Source of the DNA: Candidatus Woesearchaeota archaeon
GTDB taxonomy: Archaea; Nanobdellota; Nanobdellia; Woesearchaeales; UBA525
DNA length: 5,869 nt
Direction: 5' to 3'
Assembly: GCA_023252315.1 (NCBI GenBank)
Contig: JAJPEB010000087.1
Coordinates: 1 to 5,869, forward strand
Part shown: positions 1 to 5,633 of the stretch, piece by piece
How positions within the stretch are numbered: position 1 is the first letter of the stretch
Layout of the letters: each line of letters opens with the position of its first letter
The notes under the pieces: generated by a model
The model's database searches: none
Told to the model about the DNA's origin: nothing
The model's input: only the letters and a program-made list of their open reading frames with translations
Translations under genes and position numbers: made by a program

Positions 1-344
1 GCGGTCTCGCCCGCCTCGATCGAGCCCACGTGCGCGAGCGTCACGTCGGCGTTCGCGGACTTGACGATCCTGATCTTCATGTCCTCCTCGCTGTCGATCT
101 CGAGGGTATAGCGGACGGCCTCGTGCGTCTCCTCCGCCTCGATGTCCGCCTTGTGGTACTTGCACGACGAGCAGTCCATGCTGAAGAGGTGGCAGACGCC
201 AAAGTACGGCACGTCGCGCGTGGTCTCCATGAGCGTGAGCGTCTTGTTGCCGCAGAAGGGGCAGGGCTCGCCCTCGAGCACGTCGTAGCCGAATTCTTCG
301 TCGTGCTTCTTCTCGGGCTGCTGCGCTGCCTTCTTCGCGGCCAT
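1..344 (-). CDS. ZPR1-type zinc-finger protein (3' end outside window)
   Basis: The minus-strand frame opens with ATG at 344 and runs off the window edge after 114 codons. A charged N-terminal tail of about 20 residues precedes a four-cysteine zinc ribbon: CPFCG (C28, C31) and CSSC (C58, C61). Between the pairs are the ZPR1 landmarks TLTLMETTRDVPYFG (35-49) and a serine-methionine just before the second pair. A beta-rich segment (RYTLEIDSEEDMKIRIVKS) starts the domain that follows the finger in ZPR1 proteins. Archaeal members have one such module, whereas eukaryotic ZPR1 has two and acts with translation factor eEF1A; the archaeal role is not established. It lies downstream of sepF on the same strand but has its own TATA box centred about 26 bp before the ATG, so the mRNA is probably leaderless. 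The family call is secure; the function is not. Confidence 0.86.
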   Translation of the reverse strand, partial: MAAKKAAQQPEKKHDEEFGYDVLEGEPCPFCGNKTLTLMETTRDVPYFGVCHLFSMDCSSCKYHKADIEAEETHEAVRYTLEIDSEEDMKIRIVKSANADVTLAHVGSIEAGET

Positions 345-367
345 GCGTGCGCCACAAGAAGCGGGGA

Positions 368-373
368 TTTTAA
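368..373 (-). promoter_or_regulatory. TATA box for the ZPR1 gene
   Basis: On the minus strand the sequence reads CCTTTAAAATCC in an otherwise GC-rich gap. TTTAAA is centred about 26 bp from the A of the ATG at 344, the usual archaeal TATA-to-start-site distance. The transcript would therefore begin at or next to the start codon, and no Shine-Dalgarno site is seen. Confidence 0.65.
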
Positions 374-435
374 AGGTTGCTGTGGCGCGCGCACATGCCC
401 GCGGCGCGCGACCCGTGCGTGCTGAAGAGGCTGAT

Positions 436-454
436 GGAGAAGAAAAGAGAAGAA
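436..454 (-). terminator. pyrimidine-rich candidate terminator after sepF
   Basis: Eleven bases beyond the sepF stop, the minus strand carries a 19-base run of only T and C (TTCTTCTCTTTTCTTCTCC). No hairpin precedes it. Archaeal termination often relies on U-rich tracts alone, so this is a reasonable 3'-end signal, and it sits upstream of the separate ZPR1 promoter. The tract is interrupted by C residues, which lowers confidence. Confidence 0.35.
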
Positions 455-465
455 TCCAGGAGGGC

Positions 466-882
466 CTACTCGTCGTCCTCGGCAGGGGCGGCGCTCGCCT
501 TGCCCGTCTCGCCGGGCTGCCGGTAGATCTTGGCCCAGTCCGGCGTGATGACGATGTAGTCCTCGCCGAAGCCCGCGATGTCGCCTTGCACCGCGTCGCA
601 CGTCTTCTTGAGCTTGTTGATCGAGCGCTTGAGCTCGATGAGGTCCTTGTCCTTGAGCGGGCGGATGTTCACGAGGCAGATCGTCTCCCTGCCGCGGACC
701 GCATCGAGGATCGGCTTGATGTCCGCGAAGTCCTCGAGGTTGAAAGGGCGCACGATGACCTGGTTCTCGCCGGCCTTGAGCGCCTCGCTGTTGAGCTCGA
801 CGTATTCGTCCTCAGACTCGACATTCTCCTCTTCATCGTACGCAGTCTTGCGGAACCGCTTGAACTCAAAAAATCGCACCAT
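466..882 (-). CDS. sepF: SepF-family cell division protein (FtsZ membrane anchor)
   Basis: A 138-residue protein. Archaeal SepF binds FtsZ and tethers it to the membrane at the division site. The N-terminus MVRFFEFKRFR is a short amphipathic basic/aromatic helix of the kind used as the membrane-targeting sequence. An acidic linker follows (about 14-30, YDEEENVESEDEYVEL). The SepF core then runs from about residue 40 to 120, with VIVRPFNLEDFADIKPIL, the strand ETICLVNIRPL, a long helix (DLIELKRSINKLKKTCDAV), and GDIAGFGEDYIVITPD near the end. The tail is short and acidic. An in-frame ATG five codons upstream (897) was rejected: the AGGAGG at 889-894 lies inside that extension, 6 bases before the chosen ATG, and the targeting helix starts at the chosen ATG. 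The gene is monocistronic or weakly linked to the ZPR1 gene; ftsZ is not in view. Confidence 0.9.
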   Translation of the reverse strand: MVRFFEFKRFRKTAYDEEENVESEDEYVELNSEALKAGENQVIVRPFNLEDFADIKPILDAVRGRETICLVNIRPLKDKDLIELKRSINKLKKTCDAVQGDIAGFGEDYIVITPDWAKIYRQPGETGKASAAPAEDDE

Positions 883-888
883 GCATAT

Positions 889-894
889 CCTCCT
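889..894 (-). promoter_or_regulatory. Shine-Dalgarno site that sets the sepF start
   Basis: The minus strand reads AGGAGG, 6 bases before ATG at 882. A perfect Shine-Dalgarno core at standard spacing decides between this start and the in-frame ATG at 897. It also contrasts with the apparently leaderless neighbours. Confidence 0.75.
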
Positions 895-935
895 CATCCG
901 CCAACGGGGGATGGTTTTCTGACGAGACCCCGTTA

Positions 936-941
936 TTTAAA
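936..941 (-). promoter_or_regulatory. TATA box for sepF
   Basis: The minus strand reads AGAAAAGTTTAAATAACG: a strong TATA element with a purine-rich stretch upstream that could serve as the BRE site for TFB. Transcription would start near position 912, giving a leader of about 30 bases that includes the Shine-Dalgarno site. Confidence 0.65.
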
Positions 942-974
942 CTTTTCTGCCACCCTTTTCCAATGGAGACGTGA

Positions 975-992
975 CGGCGGGCTTCCCCGCCG
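975..992. repeat. GC-rich perfect hairpin between divergent promoters
   Basis: CGGCGGG (975-981) and CCCGCCG (986-992) are perfect inverted arms of 7 bp around the 4-base loop CTTC. It lies upstream of both the sepF TATA box and the sugar-nucleotide operon promoter, so it is not inside either predicted transcript. In GC-rich DNA such a hairpin can arise by chance. No function is assigned. Confidence 0.4.
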
Positions 993-1047
993 AAGGCCGT
1001 GCCGCGCCGACGCGCCTGCGCGATGCGTGCCCTGGAGGCGCAAGACG

Positions 1048-1071
1048 GCATCATACTTCCTCATATGATGC
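1048..1071. promoter_or_regulatory. 8-bp dyad next to the operon TATA box; candidate operator
   Basis: GCATCATA (1048-1055) and TATGATGC (1064-1071) form a perfect inverted repeat with an 8-base spacer. The inner sequence TCATATGA (1061-1068) is itself palindromic, and ATACTT occurs twice (1053-1058 and 1073-1078). The right arm ends 6 bases before the TATA element. Ribbon-helix-helix dimers bind short palindromic operators, and the first gene downstream encodes such a domain. The symmetry is directly visible; the operator role is inference. Confidence 0.5.
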
Positions 1072-1076
1072 GATAC

Positions 1077-1085
1077 TTTTATATA
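1077..1085 (+). promoter_or_regulatory. TATA box of the sugar-nucleotide operon
   Basis: TTTTATATA is a textbook archaeal TATA element. Its centre is about 27-28 bp before the ATG at 1109, which predicts a leaderless or near-leaderless transcript for the first operon gene. Confidence 0.75.
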
Positions 1086-1108
1086 GCCTTCCCGCACTAT
1101 GGTCTCCT

Positions 1109-1960
1109 ATGAAGGAGCGGGTCACGCTGACGCTCGACAAGGGGGTGCTCGAGGCGATCGACAAGAGCATCGATGGCGTCGCCGTCAAGAACCGCAGCCA
1201 CGCGGTCGAGCTCCTCTTGCGCAAGTCGCTCAAGGGGACGGCGCCGCGCATCGCGGTGATCCTCGCTGGCGGCAAGGGCAGCAGGCTGCGCCCGCTCACG
1301 GACAAGATCCCGAAGCCGCTCATCGATGTGCAGGGCAAGCCGCTGCTCGACTACGATATCGAGCTGTGCAAGGCGCACGGCATCCGCGAGATCATCGTGA
1401 GCGTTGGCTACATGCGCGAGCAGATCATGGAGCACTACCGCGACGGCGGCGCGCTCGGCGTGCACATCACCTACATCGAGGAGAGCGAGCCGCTGGGCAC
1501 CGCGGGCCCGCTGCGCATGCTCGCAGGGCGCGTCAACGAGACGTTCGTGCTCATGAACGCCGACGAGCTCAAGGACATCAGCATCTCGAAGATGTACGAG
1601 CAGCACCTCGCGCACGAGGCGAAGGCGTCGATCGCGCTCACGACCGTCGAGGACCCGAGCAGGTACGGCGTCGCCGTGCTCGACGGCAACAAGATCGCCG
1701 GCTTCGTCGAGAAGCCCAAGCGCGAGGACGCGCCGAGCAAGCTCATCAGCGCCGGGCTCTACATCCTCGAGCCCGAGGTGATCAAGGACGTGCTCAGGCT
1801 CGCGCCCGAGGGATTCGCGATGATCGAGACCGACGTCTTCCCCAAGCTCGCGCGCGAGGGCACGCTCTACGGCTATCCTTTCAGCGGACAATGGTTCGAT
1901 ACAGGCACGCCCGAGCGCCTCGAGATCGCGCGCAGGCAGTGGCGGGGGTTCTCCTCATGA
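1109..1960 (+). CDS. sugar-phosphate nucleotidyltransferase with N-terminal ribbon-helix-helix domain
   Basis: A 283-residue fusion. Residues 1-42 look like a ribbon-helix-helix DNA-binding fold: a strand with alternating hydrophobics (RVTLTLD), helix 1 (GVLEAIDKSI), the turn VKNRSHA, then helix 2 (VELLLRKSL). From about residue 47 a complete NDP-sugar pyrophosphorylase domain follows: ILAGGKGSRLRPLT (51-64) for nucleotide binding, PKPL (68-71), EPLGTAGPL (127-135), NAD (150-152) where the family usually has NGD and the Asp binds metal, EKP (201-203), SAGLYIL (214-220) and WFDTGTPE (262-269). The enzyme joins a sugar-1-phosphate to an NTP. The neighbouring isomerase and mutase favour mannose-1-P guanylyltransferase, but glucose-1-P with UTP or dTTP is possible. 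ATG at 1109 was chosen because it starts the fold exactly and matches a leaderless TATA spacing. The DNA-binding half may control this operon. Confidence 0.92.
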   Translation: MKERVTLTLDKGVLEAIDKSIDGVAVKNRSHAVELLLRKSLKGTAPRIAVILAGGKGSRLRPLTDKIPKPLIDVQGKPLLDYDIELCKAHGIREIIVSVGYMREQIMEHYRDGGALGVHITYIEESEPLGTAGPLRMLAGRVNETFVLMNADELKDISISKMYEQHLAHEAKASIALTTVEDPSRYGVAVLDGNKIAGFVEKPKREDAPSKLISAGLYILEPEVIKDVLRLAPEGFAMIETDVFPKLAREGTLYGYPFSGQWFDTGTPERLEIARRQWRGFSS

Positions 1961-2391
1961 CAAACACGACACACCACCAGGACACCATCTACGACGATCC
2001 CAAGCGGCTGCGCACCCTCGAGACGGGGTTCATCGAGCGCAAGCTCGTGAAGAAGCCGTGGGGCAGCGAGGAGCTGCTCGTCTACACAGACAGCTACGCG
2101 CTCAAGTTCCTCAACGTGGATGCGGGAGAGCGCCTCTCGCTGCAGTACCACAAGGAGAAGATGGAGACGCTGCACGTGCTCGAGGGCAAGGGCAAGGTCG
2201 TGCTCGGCGAGAGCGAGGACGCGGTGCGTACCGTGCCGTTCGAGCAGGGCATGACGCTGCACGTGATGCCGGGCACCGTGCACACGTTCGAGGCGGTCAC
2301 CCCGCTGCGCATCCTCGAGGCCTCGACCCCGCAGATATGGGACGTCGTGCGCCTCAAGGACAAGTACGACCGCACGGCGAAGAAGGCGTAG
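1957..2391 (+). CDS. cupin-type mannose-6-phosphate isomerase (type II)
   Basis: A 144-residue single-domain cupin. It matches the stand-alone phosphomannose isomerase module found at the C-terminus of bifunctional ManC/AlgA enzymes: KPWGSEE (33-39), GERLSLQYHKEKMETLHVLEG (57-77), MPGTVHTFE (104-112) and the closing signature DVVRLKDKYDR (129-139). The likely metal ligands are Q63, H65, E70 and H109. The predicted reaction is fructose-6-P to mannose-6-P in the cytoplasm, feeding the mutase downstream. The ATG overlaps the previous stop in an ATGA, which indicates translational coupling and fits an enzyme split from a ManC-like pair. The first 25 residues (MTNTTHHQ onward) are variable. Some cupins of this shape act on other hexose phosphates or nucleotide sugars, so the substrate rests partly on context. 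Confidence 0.88.
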   Translation: MTNTTHHQDTIYDDPKRLRTLETGFIERKLVKKPWGSEELLVYTDSYALKFLNVDAGERLSLQYHKEKMETLHVLEGKGKVVLGESEDAVRTVPFEQGMTLHVMPGTVHTFEAVTPLRILEASTPQIWDVVRLKDKYDRTAKKA

Positions 2392-2456
2392 CGCGGCTTC
2401 AGGCACGCGAGCGCCACGAGGCTGGAGCGCAAGCGCACCGCGCAGGACAGATCACC

Positions 2457-3515
2457 ATGGATATCGACACGCTGCTCAAGGAGGCCGGAGAGGGATTCGC
2501 GACGCTTGGCGTCGCTCCCGCATCGCAGCAGTCTGCGCTCGCGTGGCTCTCGCGCTGGCTGCGCGAGCCCGAGTTCATGGCGTACGCGCCGCAGATCGCG
2601 CGCCTCATCGAACGCAGGAAGTGGGCGCAGCTGCTCGACGCGTTCTACCAGGTGATCCCGTTCGGCACCGGCGGGCGCCGCGGCCCCATGGGCATCGGGC
2701 CCAACCGCATCAACCAGTGGACGATCCGCTCTTCCGCGCAGGGGCACGCGCAGTACCTGCTCGCGGCGCACGGCGAGCGCGCGAAGCGCCAGGGCGTCGT
2801 GCTCGCGTACGACGTGCGAGAGTACACGGAGCGCGGCCTCTACGACGACGCGATCCCGAACCCCGTGGCGGGCCTCACGAGCAAGGCGCTCGCGCTCGCG
2901 GCGGCGCAGGTGTACGCCGCGAACGGCATCAAGGTGCTCCTCTTCGAGGACGTGCGCAGCACGCCCGAGCTCTCGTTCGCGATCCGCCATCTCGGCGCCG
3001 TGAGCGGGGCGATGTTCAGCGCGAGCCACAATCCTCCGAGCGATAGCGGCAAGAAGGTCTATGACGGCGCGGGAGGGCAGCTCATCCCGCCCCACGACCA
3101 GGCGCTCGTCGACGAGGTCACGCAGCGCGTGCGCGGGATAAAGTCCATGGATCTCGGGGATGCGCAAGAGCAGGGTCTGCTCGAGTGGCTCGGCGAGGCT
3201 GTGGACGAGGCGTATCTCGCGGCGGTCGGCGAGGTGTCGCGCTCGCGCGAGCGCGGCGCGCGCATCGTCTTCGCGCCGCTGCACGGCACGGGCCTCACGT
3301 CCGCGTACAAGGTGCTCGAGCGCGCGGGCTTCGACGTCGCGCTCGATCCCGCGACCGCGAACCCGAGCGGCAGGTTCGAGCATGTGACGTTCCACATCCC
3401 GAACCCCGAGGTCGAGAACTCGTTCGACGCGAGCATCCCCTTCGCGCAGCGCAGCGATGCGGACCTGCTGCTGAGCACGGACCCCGACGCTGACCGCATC
3501 GGCGTGATGGCGCGC
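2457..3515 (+). CDS. phosphohexomutase, N-terminal half (catalytic Ser and metal loop)
   Basis: This frame supplies 353 residues. A helical lead-in (1-65) is followed by IPFGTGGRRGPMGIGPNRIN (67-86), the first-domain signature of large phosphoglucomutases, and by SAQGHAQYL. The phosphoserine loop SASHNP (188-193, with S190 as the phosphorylated residue) is complete. Domain 2 includes FAPLHGTGLTSAYKVL (272-287) and PNPEVENSF (315-323). The Mg-binding loop TDPDADR (341-347) lies just seven codons before the frame is lost. The long form (residues before GTGGRRG, and the PNRIN variant) looks closer to PGM2/PgcA-like enzymes than to short archaeal PMM/PGMs. A glucose-specific or dual-specific mutase is therefore as plausible as a phosphomannomutase. 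Confidence 0.88.
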
Positions 3516-4569
3516 CAACGGGAACGAGATCGGCATCCTCCTCGCGGCGTACGGCATCGCGAAGGCGGGCGGCAAGGGGCATATCGCCCCGGGATCGACG
3601 GTCGTCAAGACGATGGTGACCTCGTCGCTCATCGCGCGCATCGCGCAGGCGAGCGGCGTGCGCTGCATCGGCGACCTGCTCGTCGGCTTCAAGTACGTGG
3701 GGCATGTCATGGACGAGCTCGAGAAGGAGGGCTCGATCGGCACGTTCATCTTCGCGGCAGAGGAGAGCCATGGCTTCCTCGGCGGCAACTACGCGCGCGA
3801 CAAGGACGCCGCGTTCGCGGCGCTGTGGATCTGCGAGCTCGCGTCCGAGCTCAAGCGCGACGGGAAGACCCTCATCGATTTCCTCGAGAGCATCTACGCG
3901 GCGTACGGCTACTGCGAGAACTACCTCACGGAGATCCGGCTCCTCGGAGCCTCGGGCGTCGAGCTCATCGCGCGCATCCAGGCCGCGCTGCGCGAGCGCC
4001 CCGTGCCGAGGATCGGCGCGTTCGACGTGCTCGAGCGGCGCGACCGCTGGCAGGGCGAGCCGCAGCCGCACCTCTCCGAGACGGACACCTCGTCGCGCAA
4101 CGTCATCAGGTTCTCGCTGCGCCCGACCGAGGGCACGTCGAGCGTCGCGGTCACGGTGCGCCCCTCGGGCACGGAGCCCAAGACGAAGGTCTACATCGAG
4201 GTGATCGCGGACAGCGCGCTCCCGCTCGAGCGCCAGCGCGAGGTCGCGGCGCGCACGGTCGCGGACGTCGAGCGCGCGGTCATGGGCCATTGCTACAAGG
4301 TCCTGGGCGTCGAATTCCCCGAGCGCGGCTACCTGCTCTTCAGCCAGCTCCCGCTCGACGACAAGCTGCGGTATTTCACGGTCGAGGACGAGGTCGCCGC
4401 GCTCAAGGAGAAGGAGCCCCTCGCGACACGCGAGTCCCGCCTGCGCGAGCTGCTCGCGTTCCTCGGTGCGGACCCGGTGCAGAAAATGGACCGCGCGTTC
4501 ACGGCGCGCTTCGGGCAGGGCGTGCGCGCGTACCTGGGCATCGCCGACGTCACTTCTACTTCTGCATGA
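3514..4569 (+). CDS. phosphohexomutase, C-terminal half in the shifted frame
   Basis: This frame is open from 3508. Family similarity resumes at ANGNEIGILLAAYGI; the first internal ATG is at 3613. It contains the sugar-binding loop EESHG with the following LGGNYARDKDAA (domain 3), and the phosphate-binding loop RPSGTEPKTKVY encoded from 4159 (domain 4). About 128 residues follow the RPSGTEPK motif, well beyond the usual 40-50. The extra part includes RGYLLFSQLPLDDKLRYF and a charged helical end (KEKEPLATRESRLRELLAFLG). It ends TGA at 4567-4569, overlapping the convergent channel gene by 14 bp. On its own this half lacks the catalytic serine and could not work as a mutase. No ribosome-binding site was found near 3613, so independent translation seems unlikely. 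Confidence 0.85.
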   Translation, partial: ANGNEIGILLAAYGIAKAGGKGHIAPGSTVVKTMVTSSLIARIAQASGVRCIGDLLVGFKYVGHVMDELEKEGSIGTFIFAAEESHGFLGGNYARDKDAAFAALWICELASELKRDGKTLIDFLESIYAAYGYCENYLTEIRLLGASGVELIARIQAALRERPVPRIGAFDVLERRDRWQGEPQPHLSETDTSSRNVIRFSLRPTEGTSSVAVTVRPSGTEPKTKVYIEVIADSALPLERQREVAARTVADVERAVMGHCYKVLGVEFPERGYLLFSQLPLDDKLRYFTVEDEVAALKEKEPLATRESRLRELLAFLGADPVQKMDRAFTARFGQGVRAYLGIADVTSTSA

Positions 4570-5476
4570 GCACGCGCTTGTGCCGCTCGCACAGCGCGGT
4601 GAGCACCTTCATGCGCGCCTTGTCCTTGCGCGCGACAGGCGACGAGAACGAGACGAGGAGGTAGTGCTTGTCGCTCTGCGGCACGTTCTGCACGTCGAAC
4701 CCCACATCGACATGCGGCTCGATGCCCTCGCGCTTGAGCGCTGACTCCGCAGTGCGCTTCGCGTCCGCCATGAGGCCCTCGACGCTGGGCGGGCGCGCGC
4801 GCACCTGGAGGCGCAAGAGCTGCGTGACGTCTCCCTGGCCCAGGTTCTCGATCGGGCTGTCGAAGAGCATCTTGTTCGGGATCTTGACCCGCGCCCTCGC
4901 GATCCTCGTGTCGTCGCCGAGCCTCGTCGCGGGCTCGAGCGTGAGGAAGAGCGTGCCGATGCGGTCCACGCGGCCCTCGTACGCGCCCGTGCGGATCGTG
5001 TCGCCGAGGCGGAACGGCTTCTTGTTGAGGATGATGAGCCACACGATGAACGAGAGCACCGGGTCGCGCACGGCGACCGCGAGGCCTCCCGAGATGAAGC
5101 CGATGATGAGCGCGAGCGAGCCCGCGGTCACGCCGAACGAGTAGAGGATGAACGCGATCGCGCACGTGTAGACGAGGATCTCGAATGCCTTCACGAGGAA
5201 GATGCGCTGCTCGGGCTCGATCTCGTCCTTGAAGAAGCGCGAGAGGAACGGGCTCGCGACCCTGATGGCGACGTTCGCGAAGAAGAGCGTGATGAAGATC
5301 GCGGGGAGCCCGCCGATCACGACGAGCAGCTCGCGCGGCATGAACGTGTTGAAGTGGTCGTCGACGTAGAGCGCGATCTTCGCGAGCGCGTAGAGGAGGA
5401 GGAAGAGCAGGATCGTGAAGTTCTTGCGCCGCAGCCACCTCCTGACGAGCTCGTGGTGATGCTCCTTCTCGGCCAT
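4556..5476 (-). CDS. MscS-family small-conductance mechanosensitive channel
   Basis: A 306-residue membrane protein; MscS channels open under membrane tension to release solutes after osmotic downshock. A basic N-terminus (EKEHHHELVRRWLRRK) precedes three hydrophobic spans at about 20-38, 49-73 and 92-116. The pore-lining helix follows (GSLALIIGFISGGLAVAVRD, 119-138), Gly/Ala-rich as in MscS TM3. The signature of the beta domain is LNKKPFRLGDTIRTGAYEGRVDRIGT (150-175), then VKIPNKMLFDSPIENL (197-212). A cytoplasmic alpha/beta domain completes the usual architecture. Between LFLTL and VKIPN there are about 16 residues (EPATRLGDDTRIARAR), longer than the short hairpin of E. coli MscS. ATG at 5476 was chosen over the open extension to 5842 because a TATA box lies 27 bp upstream and the extension has no membrane-protein character. 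The gene is convergent with the mutase. Confidence 0.92.
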   Translation of the reverse strand: MAEKEHHHELVRRWLRRKNFTILLFLLLYALAKIALYVDDHFNTFMPRELLVVIGGLPAIFITLFFANVAIRVASPFLSRFFKDEIEPEQRIFLVKAFEILVYTCAIAFILYSFGVTAGSLALIIGFISGGLAVAVRDPVLSFIVWLIILNKKPFRLGDTIRTGAYEGRVDRIGTLFLTLEPATRLGDDTRIARARVKIPNKMLFDSPIENLGQGDVTQLLRLQVRARPPSVEGLMADAKRTAESALKREGIEPHVDVGFDVQNVPQSDKHYLLVSFSSPVARKDKARMKVLTALCERHKRVLMQK

Positions 5477-5500
5477 GGCGCCGGCGCCGCGCCGCGGATT

Positions 5501-5506
5501 TTTAAA
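5501..5506 (-). promoter_or_regulatory. TATA box for the MscS-family gene
   Basis: The minus strand reads ACGTTTAAAAATCC. TTTAAA is centred about 27 bp before the ATG at 5476, predicting a leaderless transcript. It resembles the ZPR1 promoter (TTTAAAATCC) closely, which supports a shared core-promoter consensus in this genome. Confidence 0.68.
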
Positions 5507-5550
5507 CGTATGGGCCCATCCGTCCTCGACGTGAGGGGAGGAATTTTGCT

Positions 5551-5570
5551 CATTTTTCCGGAGAAAAATG
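5551..5570. repeat. perfect 8-bp hairpin/palindrome in the divergent intergenic region
   Basis: CATTTTTC (5551-5558) and GAAAAATG (5563-5570) are perfect inverted arms around CGGA. It lies upstream of both flanking TATA boxes, so it is not a terminator of either predicted transcript. A protein-binding site is the simpler reading. A second, weaker pair (TTTCCT 5585-5590 with AGGAAA 5600-5605) and several TTTTCC copies lie beside it. Confidence 0.5.
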
Positions 5571-5625
5571 CACGATTTCCCGTTTTTCCTCAGTGTTTCA
5601 GGAAATTTTCCATTTCTATCGCAAA

Positions 5626-5633
5626 CTATAAAA
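5626..5633 (+). promoter_or_regulatory. TATA box for the 51-residue ORF
   Basis: CTATAAAA sits at the end of the AT-rich intergenic stretch, preceded by TCGCAAA, which could act as a BRE. The predicted start is near 5656, leaving a leader of about 19 bases before the ATG at 5675. The leader ends in the purine run AGGAAGGAAGGG. Confidence 0.55.

Larger units (their letters stand above)
2457..4569 (+). pseudogene. phosphoglucomutase/phosphomannomutase interrupted by a frameshift
   Basis: A single ancestral alpha-D-phosphohexomutase gene, third in the operon and 65 bases after the isomerase. A weak AGGA lies 9 bases before the ATG. Its role would be to interconvert hexose-6-P and hexose-1-P, giving the substrate of the nucleotidyltransferase. 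The reading frame must change by +1 within 3508-3516: the upstream frame matches the family through Arg at 3513-3515, and the downstream frame matches from GCC or AAC at 3514/3517. The downstream frame has a TGA at 3505-3507, so it cannot be entered earlier. The summed length is about 700 residues, longer than usual, with an unusual C-terminal extension. Both halves keep intact motifs and the same codon style, so the lesion is either recent or a sequencing/assembly error. Read without correction, the product would run to 4664 with about 380 unrelated residues. Confidence 0.85.

Noticed and set aside
343..1068. 241-residue plus-strand open frame covering sepF
   Set aside because: SepF motifs lie on the minus strand with a promoter and Shine-Dalgarno site; this frame is their shadow and crosses two promoter regions.
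971..1108. 46-residue N-terminal extension of the nucleotidyltransferase
   Set aside because: It runs through the dyad and the TATA box, has no family similarity, and would disrupt the exact start of the ribbon-helix-helix fold.
1097..1891. 264-residue minus-strand open frame opposite the nucleotidyltransferase
   Set aside because: Its composition (runs of RRD, LV, HDL) is typical of antisense of GC-rich coding DNA, with no family resemblance and no promoter.
2094..3788. 564-residue minus-strand open frame opposite the isomerase and mutase
   Set aside because: It is rich in Arg, Ala, His and Leu with no recognisable motif, and it mirrors a strongly conserved plus-strand gene. Long antisense frames are expected at this GC content.
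3295..4290. 331-residue minus-strand open frame opposite the mutase C-terminal half
   Set aside because: Low-complexity Arg/Asp/Leu/Ala shadow of the conserved frame on the other strand.
3516..4664. Unshifted continuation of the mutase N-terminal frame
   Set aside because: Arg/Ala/Gly-rich sequence with no similarity to the family, while the other frame carries all remaining catalytic loops.
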